A stretch of 37,282 nucleotides of DNA from positions 1-37,282 of the forward strand of contig JAAUQT010000028.1 of the NCBI GenBank assembly GCA_012033495.1. Direction: 5' to 3'. The stretch is from Cyanobacteria bacterium RM1_2_2 (lineage in GTDB: Bacteria; Cyanobacteriota; Cyanobacteriia; Elainellales; Elainellaceae). This document shows positions 1 to 9,000 of the stretch, in pieces; the stretch's first letter is position 1, and each line of letters opens with the position of its first letter. The position numbers and the translations under genes were made by a program. Below the pieces are notes generated by a model. It was not told the DNA's origin and ran no database searches. It worked only from the letters and a program-made list of their open reading frames with translations.

Positions 1-3
1 TTA

Positions 4-122
4 GCAGAAAGAATTGTTTCAGGCAGAGAGATTCTTTGCAAAACCTGTCCCCACGTCTAGTGGGGTGGATTTGGCGCAGAGGGATTTGTTTCAGGCAGAG
101 AGATTCTTTGCAAAACCTGCCC
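4..122. repeat. Two direct copies of a ~47-bp repeat at the P450 3' end
   Basis: Two near-identical copies lie at about 4-50 and 76-122. Their common core of 34 bases (14-47 and 86-119) is identical and includes AGGCAGAGAGATTCTTTGCA. The period is 72 bp. The second copy ends a few bases beyond the stop codon of the minus-strand P450 gene. No hairpin with a T-run is obvious, so this is a duplicated intergenic segment rather than a recognised terminator. More copies may exist left of the window edge. Confidence 0.8.
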
Positions 123-127
123 ATATC

Positions 128-1504
128 TTAAGCGGTGGCGGTTTCTAGCGAAGGAGCGACTTCAGAGCGTTTGCTGATCAGCTTTAACCGAATGCCGCTA
201 TTCGGGGCAATTGTCACACCTCGGCGCACAGGCGCAACGGGACAGGACTCTGCTAAAGCCAGATCACATCGACGCAAAACGGTTGCCAAAACCAGCTTCA
301 TTTCAAATAGGGCAAATGCTGCGCCAATACAGCGACGATTGCTGCCGCCAAAGGGCAAAAATTCGTAGGGCGTGTACTGCCTTTCTAGGAAGCGTTCGGG
401 ACGAAACTGATTGGGTTCTGGGTAAAGATCAGGACGATGATGGGTCAGGTAGATCGCTGGAATCAAGAGCGAGTCTCGCTTGAAAGGATAGCCGCCAACT
501 TCGCAGGGAGTTTGAGCAATCCGAATTTGCGCAATGAACCCAACCGGATAAATGCGCAGCGTTTCGCAGCAAACAGCATTCAGGTAAGGCAGTTTAGCAA
601 TCGCGTTCAGGTCTGGCTCGGCTCCGAGGCTGTCCAACTCTTCGACCAATTTGGCTTTCACGTCCGGCAAAGAATGAATCCAATAGAGTGCCCAACTCAG
701 AGCCGTGGCGGTAGTTTCGTGACCAGCCACCAGCAAGGTCATCAGTTCGTCGCGCAGTTCCAGATCGCTCATTGGTTCGCCTGCTTCGTCGCGGGCAGAC
801 AGCAACAGCGTCAAAATATCGCTGCGATTTGGATCAAACTGCTGCCGTCGATCGGCGATTTCGGCATAGAGCAGTTCGTCGATACTCTGAATCAGGCGAA
901 TAAAACGACCACCCGGACTCCACTCTCCCAAATCCCGCTGCAAAATTGGGAAAAAATTGGTCGCAAAGGTAAAGCGGCTGCTTGTGAATTCCAACATCAC
1001 TTTTAAGCGCCGTTTCAGTTCCTCATATCGCGCTCCTTCGGTTAAGCCAAACACAGCTTGCAGAATCACTTGCAGCGAAATTTCCTGCATCGCAGGGCGG
1101 GCAACAAAGGTTTGGTTTGGCTGCCATGCTTGCGTCGTGGCTTCTGTAATTTGGCAAATTAGCTCACTGTAAGCCCGCATCCGTTCGCCGTGGAAAGGCG
1201 GCATCAAAAGCTGTCGATGTCGTTTGTGCCGTTGTCCATCTAACAGCAGCAGCGAGTTGTCGCCCAACATCCGGCGCAAGATGCCGTTGGCTCTGCCGGA
1301 GTCAAACTGAGTTGGACTGGCTGTAAAGATTTGTTCGATCGCCTGCGGATCGCTAAACAGGTTGAAGGTTGCAACGTTGCCCAACTTTAGCGAAAAACAA
1401 TCCCCATAGCGAGCAGTGCAGCGCTCTAAAAAATCGAGCGGCTGAATGATCCATTGCAGCAAATTCCAGAGGGGCGGAGTTGTGACAGCAGGAGGTTGGT
1501 TCAT
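128..1504 (-). CDS. Cytochrome P450, CYP110-like
   Basis: A 458-residue cytochrome P450 of normal soluble bacterial length. The oxygen-activation motif of helix I (AGHETT) is near residue 263, the ExxR motif (ETLR) near 316, and the haem-ligand loop FGGSNRRCIG carries the cysteine at about residue 392. All three diagnostic motifs are intact, so the enzyme is probably active. Overall it resembles the CYP110 family common in filamentous cyanobacteria, where members oxidise fatty acids or terpenoids; that assignment and any substrate are inference. There is no redox partner or terpene synthase next to it. The N-terminus has a mildly hydrophobic stretch (LWNLLQWIIQPLDFL) but no clear cleavable signal. 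The gene is apparently monocistronic, followed by a duplicated repeat. Confidence 0.95.
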   Translation of the reverse strand: MNQPPAVTTPPLWNLLQWIIQPLDFLERCTARYGDCFSLKLGNVATFNLFSDPQAIEQIFTASPTQFDSGRANGILRRMLGDNSLLLLDGQRHKRHRQLLMPPFHGERMRAYSELICQITEATTQAWQPNQTFVARPAMQEISLQVILQAVFGLTEGARYEELKRRLKVMLEFTSSRFTFATNFFPILQRDLGEWSPGGRFIRLIQSIDELLYAEIADRRQQFDPNRSDILTLLLSARDEAGEPMSDLELRDELMTLLVAGHETTATALSWALYWIHSLPDVKAKLVEELDSLGAEPDLNAIAKLPYLNAVCCETLRIYPVGFIAQIRIAQTPCEVGGYPFKRDSLLIPAIYLTHHRPDLYPEPNQFRPERFLERQYTPYEFLPFGGSNRRCIGAAFALFEMKLVLATVLRRCDLALAESCPVAPVRRGVTIAPNSGIRLKLISKRSEVAPSLETATA

Positions 1505-1605
1505 AAATCTTCAAAAGAGCGATGATGAAGCGTTTCAAACGGAGGGCAATCGCTCTTGACCCTACTATATCTTTTCTTTTTTGAGGTGGCAGGTGGGAAA
1601 CAGCA

Positions 1606-2711
1606 TCAGGCAGGGCTTGCTTCAGGAACACCAAACTTAGGCTCGGTAAGACTTTGGCTCACCGCCGCAACTTCCGCTAGCTTTTGGGCAGCTTTCCCGC
1701 TGGTCAAAATTTCTTTGGCCGTCATCAAACCAGATTCTAGATCCGGGCACTTGCCGCCCTGCCAGAGATAAAAGCCGCCGTTCCAAATGGCAGCGTTCAT
1801 CAAGTCGCTCGGCTGCCCTGTAAAACAGACTGCATTTGGGTTACAAATTCCGGTGTGGGCGCTAATGGCACTTCCGACCCAGCAAAGCCATAATCTCGCG
1901 GGTGCAGCAACAGCCGCTCAGCATCGGATTCTGCCTCAGGCTGCCCCAACTTGGGCTGGTGAATGCCAATAATGCAGGTGCGATCTCGTGGCAAATCACA
2001 ACTTCCTTCTAAGCCTTTAATCGTGAGAAAACGCGGATTGCCTCGTAAAGCAAAGGCAGATCGAGCCATCTCTTCGGTTGGCGGATGCACAAAACCCGCC
2101 GTCACTAGCGCTTCTCCGGCATAGGGACACCAAAACAACTCAGCCGTTGCAAAGGGCGGGCGTTTACCAATCTGCTCTCGATAGGGAACCAATGCTTCTG
2201 CCAGCGGAAAGAAAGTCGGCAAGTAGACAAAACCGAGCCGCGTTTGGGCAAACACCTGCTGCACTTGGGCTGAACCGAGCCGCGCCCAGTCGATGCCCAG
2301 TCCCTGCCAAATTTCTACCAACGGGACACCTTCCTTCGTTGGCATTCGTCGCCCGCCATGCTGAATCACCGGACAACCTGCCGCAGTTACAACCAAAGCC
2401 GTAAGTGGGGCAATCGGAGCCGTGCGGGTGCGCCCATCGTAGGGAATCCCCATCACAATCGGTCGATTGTCGGTGGGAATGGCTGCCAACTTTCCGCCCA
2501 GATGATCGTAAGCGTCCAAAATCCCTGCCAGTTCTTCTCCGGTCGGGCGCTTAATCCGGTGGGCAATCATGAAGGCTCCAATCTGGGCAGGGGTTGCCTC
2601 TTGGCGCAGCATCAGTTGCGTGGCTTCAGCAGATTCAGAGCGGGTTAAATTTTCACTAGTATGGGAACCACTTCCAACTTTGCGGAGAAGTTCCCGAAAT
2701 GCATCACTCAT
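1606..2711 (-). CDS. TrpD2-like (anthranilate phosphoribosyltransferase family) protein, frameshifted
   Basis: The gene is split into a 303-residue part (2711-1800) and a C-terminal part in the -1 frame that ends at 1606. The downstream frame reads GQPSDLMNAAIWNGGFYLW, the typical end of the TrpD fold, and continues the protein naturally. The break lies at a C-run (1816-1818); one extra base there restores about 363 residues, a normal family length. The family has an N-terminal helical domain and an alpha/beta phosphoribosyltransferase-like domain. Where true TrpD has the GTGGDG phosphate-binding loop, this protein has MGIPYDGRTRT, and KHGNR is replaced by QHGGRR. It is therefore more likely a TrpD paralogue of the TrpD2/YbiB type or a cyanobacterial variant than the tryptophan enzyme. 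The function is unknown. The frameshift is probably a sequence error. Confidence 0.8.
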
Positions 2712-2787
2712 TTGCGCACAAGAGGAAACAGTAGAAAAAGAACCGTGAACCGTTGATGACTGTTAGCGCACCGAAAAAATAGAATTT

Positions 2788-3753
2788 CTAGCGTAGCTTA
2801 AGCTGAGCGACTGAAGGTGAAGCTTCACAGTGAGGCACTGAAAGCGACTGGATCGTCGAGGGGTTGGCGATCAAAGCTTGCACCAAGCTACGGAAATGCT
2901 GAATGGGCGGAATCTCCAGCCGATCTTGGGTTGTCACCAAAACCACTTCTCGACTCAGCCTCGGCTCTTCAGTAGAGCGCACCGCTAAAGAGGAATCATA
3001 AACAATCTCCAGCAGCGCTGACTTGGGCAACAGCGCAATAAACTCACCTTGGCGCACCATCCCTCGGAACCCATCTAGCGTGTTTAGCTCAACGACTGGC
3101 TTGAGATCCAAAGCATAACGCTGAAACTGTTCCTGAACGAGCCGCTGCATTCCATACCCGTCTTTGAACACAACTTGCGGATAGTGAGCCAACTCCGACC
3201 ACGGCACTTGCTCATAGTGAGTCAGCGGATGCTCAGCCGCCATCAGCACTTCAACCGGCTCCTGATACAGCAAATCCACGACCATCTCAGGACTAGCCGT
3301 TAGGAATCGGTTGTTCATCACAATCGCCAAATCGACTAATCCATCTCGCAGCACTTTCAGCGCCCGATCGCTGCCCAACGAAGTAACGCGCAATTGCACC
3401 AACGGATAATCCTGGCAAAACTGCTGCAAAACCGGCGGCAGGTGTTGGGCTGAAACCGAGTGGATCGCAGCCACACAAAGCTCAGACTGTTTGCCTTCAA
3501 GCAGGTCAGTTAACTCGGCTGTGGCAGTCTGCCATTCCTGACAAATTTTGCGAGCGCGAGGTAGAAACCGCTCTCCGGCTAGCGTCAACTTTGCTTGAGA
3601 GGTGCGATGAAACAAAGGCAAACCCAAATCGGCTTCAAGAGCTTGAATTTGGCGGCTAATGGTGGATTGAGTAACGCGGCAGCGCTGAGTGGCCTGCTGA
3701 AAACTCCCGGTTTCAGCTACCGCCAAAAAAGCCTGCAACTGTTCCAAGCGCAT
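2788..3753 (-). CDS. ntcB: LysR-type transcriptional regulator, NtcB-like
   Basis: A 321-residue LysR regulator. The winged helix-turn-helix occupies residues 1-60 (MRLEQLQAFLAVAETGSF, then TQSTISRQIQALE) and a two-lobed effector-binding domain runs from about 90 to 300. The sequence, including LRVTSLGSDRALKVL, VMNNRFLTASPEMVV and VVFKDGYGMQRLVQEQF, agrees with what I recall of cyanobacterial NtcB. NtcB activates nitrate/nitrite assimilation genes together with NtcA. Known nitrate genes are not adjacent, but glutamate synthase lies 2.3 kb away. The start is preceded by an AGAGGA ribosome site. Assignment to NtcB rests on memory of the family; assignment to LysR is certain. Confidence 0.75.
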   Translation of the reverse strand: MRLEQLQAFLAVAETGSFQQATQRCRVTQSTISRQIQALEADLGLPLFHRTSQAKLTLAGERFLPRARKICQEWQTATAELTDLLEGKQSELCVAAIHSVSAQHLPPVLQQFCQDYPLVQLRVTSLGSDRALKVLRDGLVDLAIVMNNRFLTASPEMVVDLLYQEPVEVLMAAEHPLTHYEQVPWSELAHYPQVVFKDGYGMQRLVQEQFQRYALDLKPVVELNTLDGFRGMVRQGEFIALLPKSALLEIVYDSSLAVRSTEEPRLSREVVLVTTQDRLEIPPIQHFRSLVQALIANPSTIQSLSVPHCEASPSVAQLKLR

Positions 3754-4214
3754 AAAGGGATTCCTCTCGGAGGGAAGGCTGTAAAACTATCTGTGGCTCG
3801 GATCGTTCCACTTGTAGAGTTAAGTTACGGGAATTAGCGGAGCCACTTCGTATCGCCAGCTACCGTCTGTTGTTCAGGACACCGTTTTATCGGAACAAAT
3901 TTATCGAAACAAGGTATGGCAACTGCCACTGTTCTGCCTTGCAGATTGATTTGCATCTGTCAGTTGAGAGGGCAAGGAGAATTAGCCCCTTTTTTGTGAT
4001 GAAAAGAGTATAAAAGACAAGCATACAGCGCTGATTGAAGCAGGTGATCAGAAAGACACTAAACTTCTGTAATAGCCTCATTCGTACAGGATCACAGCTT
4101 CTGCTATGCGCAAAAAGCTTAGAACAAAGGTGAGGGGGCTGCATCTGCAACTATTTCTTAGCCCCTGCTTAGGGCTACCGTGTCCACTCAAGTTGAAGCA
4201 CCCCCGTTCTGCTT
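3754..4214. other. Intergenic region, no gene recognised
   Basis: No convincing reading frame is present. There is a weak plus-strand hairpin (GGGC at 3970-3973 with GCCC at 3985-3988) followed by CTTTTTT. There is also a short hairpin, AGCCC (4160-4164) with GGGCT (4172-4176), downstream of the solute-binding protein gene and lacking a T-run. The promoter of the LysR gene should lie at the left end, but no confident -10/-35 pair was found. Confidence 0.5.
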
Positions 4215-5102
4215 TTATTCGACTGTAGCCGGAGAATCTAGTGTTGACTCTGTGAAACTGGGAAATCCTTCCGCCAACAAGCCCCAAGTCGAAATTTGCT
4301 GCCTCAGCCAGCCGTTCGTCTGCCATCGCTCTACTGCTTGATTCACCGCTTGGCGCAGTTCGTCATACTGCACTCCCTTCGGCATGGCAATGGCCAGCGC
4401 TTCTGCTGAAATCAGAGTCGGAATCAAATGATACTGGGGCGACTCTTGCACCCAGCCTGTTAGCACTGTTGCATCAGCCGCAAAGACAGCAACTTGCCCA
4501 CTTTCTAATAGTTGTTGGGCTTCTGAGTAAGTTTCGACTCCTCGCAGACGCACTGAGGGCAACAGCGAACGAATCGTGGGAATTGTGTCGGAGCCAGTCA
4601 GAACCGCAATGGTGCGCTGTTGGAGGTCGCGTAGGCTCTGAATTGCGCTGTCTTTCGTAATGAAAGCTGCCCCATCCACGTAATAAGGGCGGCTGAAAGC
4701 CACGAGGCGAGTTCGGGCATCAGTGATCGACATGCGGGCAATTAGCACGTCAACTTCGCCTTCCAGCAAGGCATTCAGGCGATCCTGGTTGAGTAAGGGC
4801 TTCAATTCAATGGCTTGATCATCGCCTAGCAACTCAGCCGCCAACTGATGCGCCATATCAATCTCAAACCCTTGGAGTTGATTTTGACTATTTTTGAAAC
4901 CGAGCGGGCGCAAGTTGTCTTTGACCCCGACAATCAGATAACCGCGATCTTGAATCTCAGCCAGTTCAGCCGCCTCAACCGGGCTGGTTCCGCTGAGGAC
5001 GAACAGCAACAGCGAAAAACCTACCCGCACTGGTCGAATTGACCCTGCCAGTAGGTTTAAGCTTCGCGCTATTTGCCTCAATTGTTTGTGCCAGTTCAAC
5101 AC
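4215..5102 (-). CDS. Family-3 extracellular solute-binding protein (amino-acid ABC transporter type)
   Basis: A 295-residue periplasmic binding protein. A long basic N-terminal region leads into the hydrophobic segment VGFSLLLFVLSGTSPVEA (about residues 27-44), a probable signal peptide cleaved near AAELAEI. The mature part begins with the typical IQDRGYLIVGVKDNLRPLGF and has the ligand-lobe signature LQGFEIDMAHQLAAELLG, as in amino-acid (polar/glutamine type) binding proteins of SBP family 3. No permease or ATPase gene is adjacent, so the protein works with a transporter encoded elsewhere or is a sensor-type orphan. It is encoded just upstream of rplT on the same strand in reading order reversed: rplT ends 16 bases before this start codon, so co-transcription with the ribosomal genes is possible. 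Confidence 0.88.
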   Translation of the reverse strand: MLNWHKQLRQIARSLNLLAGSIRPVRVGFSLLLFVLSGTSPVEAAELAEIQDRGYLIVGVKDNLRPLGFKNSQNQLQGFEIDMAHQLAAELLGDDQAIELKPLLNQDRLNALLEGEVDVLIARMSITDARTRLVAFSRPYYVDGAAFITKDSAIQSLRDLQQRTIAVLTGSDTIPTIRSLLPSVRLRGVETYSEAQQLLESGQVAVFAADATVLTGWVQESPQYHLIPTLISAEALAIAMPKGVQYDELRQAVNQAVERWQTNGWLRQQISTWGLLAEGFPSFTESTLDSPATVE

Positions 5103-5118
5103 TGCAAACCGCTAAAGG

Positions 5119-5469
5119 TTAAGCTTTGCCAGCCATCTCGACCACTTTGCCAAATCCAGCCGGATCAAGCACTGCCATTTGTGCCAGCATCTTACGGTTA
5201 ATCTCAATATTTGCTTTCTTCAAACCGCCCATCAGTTTGCTGTAGCTCATGCCATGTTGACGAGCCGCTGCGTTGATTCGAGTGATCCAGAGGCGACGAA
5301 AATCGCGCTTCCGCTTGCGGCGATCTCGGTAAGAGTTGCGCAGCGCCTTCATAACCTGCTGGTTGGCAGTGCGAAACAGTCGAGAGTGCGATCCGCGAAA
5401 TCCTTTGGCGAGTTTGAGAATCTTTTTGCGGCGTTTACGAGCAACGTTACCGCGCTTTACACGAGTCAT
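5119..5469 (-). CDS. rplT: 50S ribosomal protein L20
   Basis: A 116-residue protein, the usual L20 length. It starts [20 protein letters not shown] and contains [21 protein letters not shown] and the conserved [21 protein letters not shown]20 binds 23S rRNA early in assembly of the large subunit. It follows rpmI on the same strand with a 189-base gap, the conserved rpmI-rplT pair. infC, often the first gene of this operon in other bacteria, is absent; glutamate synthase sits upstream instead. Confidence 0.98.
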   Translation of the reverse strand: MTRVKRGNVARKRRKKILKLAKGFRGSHSRLFRTANQQVMKALRNSYRDRRKRKRDFRRLWITRINAAARQHGMSYSKLMGGLKKANIEINRKMLAQMAVLDPAGFGKVVEMAGKA

Positions 5470-5658
5470 GAATTAGTTCCTACACTTGTGGGTTAAAAAA
5501 TTGGAAAAAGCGGCAGGTGGTAGGTGGAAGGATCGAACCTAGCCCTAGCCTGAAGATGCAACTGCATCTTTCACGATGATGTTAGGAGAGAGTGCGGGTT
5601 TCAACCTCTATTTGCAAACAGTTTTGGCAAAGAGTTGCAAAAGGCGCTTTTACCGCTC

Positions 5659-5856
5659 TTACAAATAGGGAAGCATGAGTTGCACATTTTCAGCATCCCG
5701 TTCGTTGACCAGCGCGAGTCCGCTGATCCGACGCTTGCGGGAAGGAGATTTGTGCTGCAACATGTGGTTTTTGAAGGCCTTACGGCGCATCAATTTGCCA
5801 CTTCCACTCTTTTGAAAACGCTTCGCCGCAGCTTTACGAGTTTTGAGCTTGGGCAT
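5659..5856 (-). CDS. rpmI: 50S ribosomal protein L35
   Basis: A 65-residue L35 beginning [20 protein letters not shown] and ending [16 protein letters not shown], full length. The ATG at 5856 is chosen because L35 proteins begin MPKLKT. A reading frame seven codons longer exists but adds MKDSGKL, which is not part of the family. It is the first gene of an rpmI-rplT pair. The gap to rplT holds no other gene. Confidence 0.97.
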   Translation of the reverse strand: MPKLKTRKAAAKRFQKSGSGKLMRRKAFKNHMLQHKSPSRKRRISGLALVNERDAENVQLMLPYL

Positions 5857-5894
5857 GAGTTTGCCTGAATCTTTCAAAATTTACACAGTCTATA

Positions 5895-5924
5895 ATTTTA
5901 GGACGAACAACCGCCTTTGTGCAA
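5895..5924 (-). promoter_or_regulatory. Candidate promoter of rpmI-rplT
   Basis: Reading the minus strand, TTGCAC (5924-5919) is followed after 18 bases by TAAAAT (5900-5895), about 40 bases before the rpmI start. This is a fair match to a sigma-70 type promoter (4/6 and 5/6). It is a pattern match only; AT-rich intergenic DNA gives such hits by chance. Confidence 0.35.
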
Positions 5925-5978
5925 GCTGTTTTCGCAGAAAGCGCCGGAATGGGGGTGGCTCAGAAGCGGCTCAGCATG

Positions 5979-6005
5979 AGAGGGCAATTCAACAGATCGC
6001 CCTCT
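5979..6005 (-). terminator. Hairpin after glutamate synthase gene
   Basis: AGAGGGC (5979-5985) and GCCCTCT (5999-6005) form a perfect 7-bp stem with a 13-base loop, 17 bases past the gltB stop codon. No T-run follows on the minus strand, so it may be a weak terminator or an mRNA 3' end stabiliser rather than a classical intrinsic terminator. Confidence 0.4.
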
Positions 6006-6021
6006 GGTGAAGCATCTTCCC

Positions 6022-9000
6022 CTACTGGGCAGGAGTCAGCACCTTCTCTGAGGTGACGTTTGGATTTGTTTCCGGGCTGTCTGCTTCTGAAGGCGGCACA
6101 ACCTGCCAGAATTTGGGCAAATAGTCTGACCACTGTTCCAGAATTCGTTTCGCTTTTGGGCTACCTGTGCGCTCAGCGTGAGCGGCAATCAACTCTTTCA
6201 ACTGTCGCGCTCCAGACTCCGTAACGACTCGCTGAACCTTGACAATTTCCGGGTTGACTTTAGTGGGGAAGCTGCCGTCTTCATCTAAGAAATAGGCTAA
6301 TCCACCCGTCATACCTGCCCCAACGTTGCGCCCCGACCGACCCAGCACCACAATCACGCCGCCTGTCATGTATTCACAGCAGTGGTCGCCTGTCCCTTCA
6401 ATCACGGCTTTGCCAAACGAATTCCGAACCGCAAATCGTTCGCCGGCCTGCCCATTTGCGAACAACGTGCCGCCCGTTGCGCCATAGAGACAGGTGTTGC
6501 CGACAATCACATTTTCTGCCGGATCGTAAGTGGCAGTCGCAAACGGTTTGATAATGATCTCGCCGCCGTTCATGCCCTTGCCTACATAGTCGTTGGCTTC
6601 TCCTTCGAGGTTGAGCGTCAATCCCGACAGGATGAACGCCCCAAAGCTTTGACCAACGCTGCCCGCAAAGTTGAGCACAAGATTGCCTTCAAAGCCCGTG
6701 TCGCCATACTGTTTGGCAATCACGCCCGAAACTCGCGCCCCCACTGAGCGATCGGTGTTGACCACTCTATAGGTTTTGCTGACCGTGCCGTGATCGCGGA
6801 TCGCGGCTTGGATCGCGGCATCCGCCAGAATCTCATCATCCAATACAGAGCCATTGCTGTGGACGGTTTCATGTTCCAGCCAGCTTCGATCAGTGCGAGT
6901 ATCCGGCAGATTGATCAGACAATCTAGGTTGAGCGTCTGGGTTTTGGTCATGTGTACCCCTTCTCGCACCCTGAGCAGGTCGGCCCGCCCCATGATGTCT
7001 TTCAGCGACCGATAGCCTAACCGCGCCAGCAACGAACGCACTTCGGTCGCCACAAAGAAGAAGAAATTGACCACATGTTCAGGCATTCCGGTGAACCGCT
7101 GCCGCAGTTTTTCTTGCTGCGTCGCCACCCCTACGGGGCAATTATTGGTGTGGCAAATCCGCGCCATGATGCAGCCCTCAGCAATCATGAAACCGAGCCG
7201 AAACCGAACTCTTCTGCTCCCATCAAGGCTGCCATTACCACATCCCAGCCTGTTTTCATGCCGCCATCCGCCCGCAGCAGCACCCGGTCACGCAGTTGGT
7301 TTTCCATCAAAACCCGATGCACTTCCGTGACGCCAAGCTCCCAAGGAACGCCCGCATGTTTGATTGAACTCAGCGGTGATGCCCCTGTGCCGCCATCATG
7401 ACCAGAGATCTGAATCACATCGGCATTGGCTTTCGCCACACCGGCTGCCACCGTCCCAATCCCCACTTCTGCCACTAGCTTCACCGAAACTTTGGCTGCC
7501 GGATTGATTTGGTGCAGGTCAAAAATCAGTTGGGACAGGTCTTCAATGGAATAGATGTCGTGATGGGGCGGCGGTGAGATGAGCGTCACACCTGGCTTTG
7601 AGCGACGCAGCATCGCAATGTAAGGACTCACTTTCTTGCCTGGAAGTTGCCCACCTTCGCCCGGCTTCGCGCCTTGAGCCACCTTAATTTCAAGCTGCTT
7701 GCCGCTCATCAAATATTCGGGCGTGACGCCAAACCGACCCGAAGCCACTTGCTTAATCGCCGAGCTTGCCGTGTCTCCGTTGCGCAACCCCTTCAGGTGA
7801 GGAAACAGGGTCGATTTACCACTCTCATCCACATCGTCTAACACCTGGTAGCGCGTCGGGTCTTCGCCGCCTTCTCCAGAATTCGACTTACCGCCTAGAC
7901 GGTTCATCGCAATGGCCAGAGTTTCGTGCGCTTCCCGAGACAGCGAACCCAGCGACATTGCGCCCGTACAAAAGCGTTTAACAATCTCTTCAACCGACTC
8001 CACTTCTGCGAGCGGAATCGAGGGACGATCGCTCTTGAAGTCGAGCAAGTCGCGCAGTGCCGTTAAAGGACGCCCAGCCAAGTATTGCTGATAGGTTTGG
8101 TAGTGATCGTAATTTTGGTCTGCCACCGCTTTATGGAGATGCTTCGCCATTTCAGGGCTGTTCATGTGATACTCGCCCCCCGGCTTGTAGTTGAAGAACC
8201 CATAGTTTTCTAGCTTCTTCACGGTTAGCTCTGGAAACGCGCGGCTGTGAGTATTCATGACCTCTTGAGCCAAATCGGTGACGGTTAACCCACCCAACCG
8301 AGAGGCAGTACCCTGAAAACCAAGGCTGAGTAAATCTGCGCCAATCCCGATTGCTTCAAAAATTTGCGCCCCTTGATAGCTGGTCAGCAGCGAGATTCCC
8401 ATTTTTGAGAGAATCTTCAGCAAGCCTGCTTCAACGGCTTTGCGGTAGTTGTATTGCGCTCCGGTCAGGCTAATTTGGCTCAGTTTGCCTGTTTCCATCT
8501 GCTTTTGGGTTTTGGTGCTGCCCCACCAGTGACGCACAGCTTCCCAAGCCAGATAAGGACAAACCGCACTGGCTCCGTAGCCCATCAGACAGGCGAAATG
8601 GTGGGTGCTCCAGCACTGGGCCGTGTCTACTACGATCGAAGCTTTCATCCGTAAGCCTTGCCGAATCAGGTGGTGATGCACGGCGCCCACGGCCAGCATC
8701 GGCGGAATATAGCTGTATTCTTGCGTCAGGGCAGTCGGTTGTCCTGCCAGCGACAGCCGATCGCTCAGCACCAGAATTTGCTTGCCCTCCCGGACGGCGG
8801 CCGTGGCTTGCTGACAGAGCGTATTCACGGCGTATTGCAGTCCGCTGGGGCCGTCCGCAATTTTGAACAGGGTAGACAGGTCAGCCGTCATTAAACCCGA
8901 TTGGCGGATCTGGTCTAGATCGGCATCGTTGAGGACGGGCGACTCCAGCTTCAGCAGTCCGGCAAACTCCGGCTTGGTTTCCAGCAGGTTGCCCCGCCCG

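Noticed and set aside
437..1006. 189-codon plus-strand frame opposite the P450 gene
   Set aside because: It lies fully antisense to a P450 with intact motifs, and its composition is that of a reverse-frame shadow.
3961..3996. Plus-strand hairpin with T-run as terminator
   Set aside because: Only a 4-bp stem, and no plus-strand gene precedes it; an undiscovered small RNA cannot be excluded.
5515..5570. tRNA T-loop-like GGTTCGATCC on the minus strand
   Set aside because: The flanking bases do not form a 5-bp T stem and no anticodon or acceptor arm is present.
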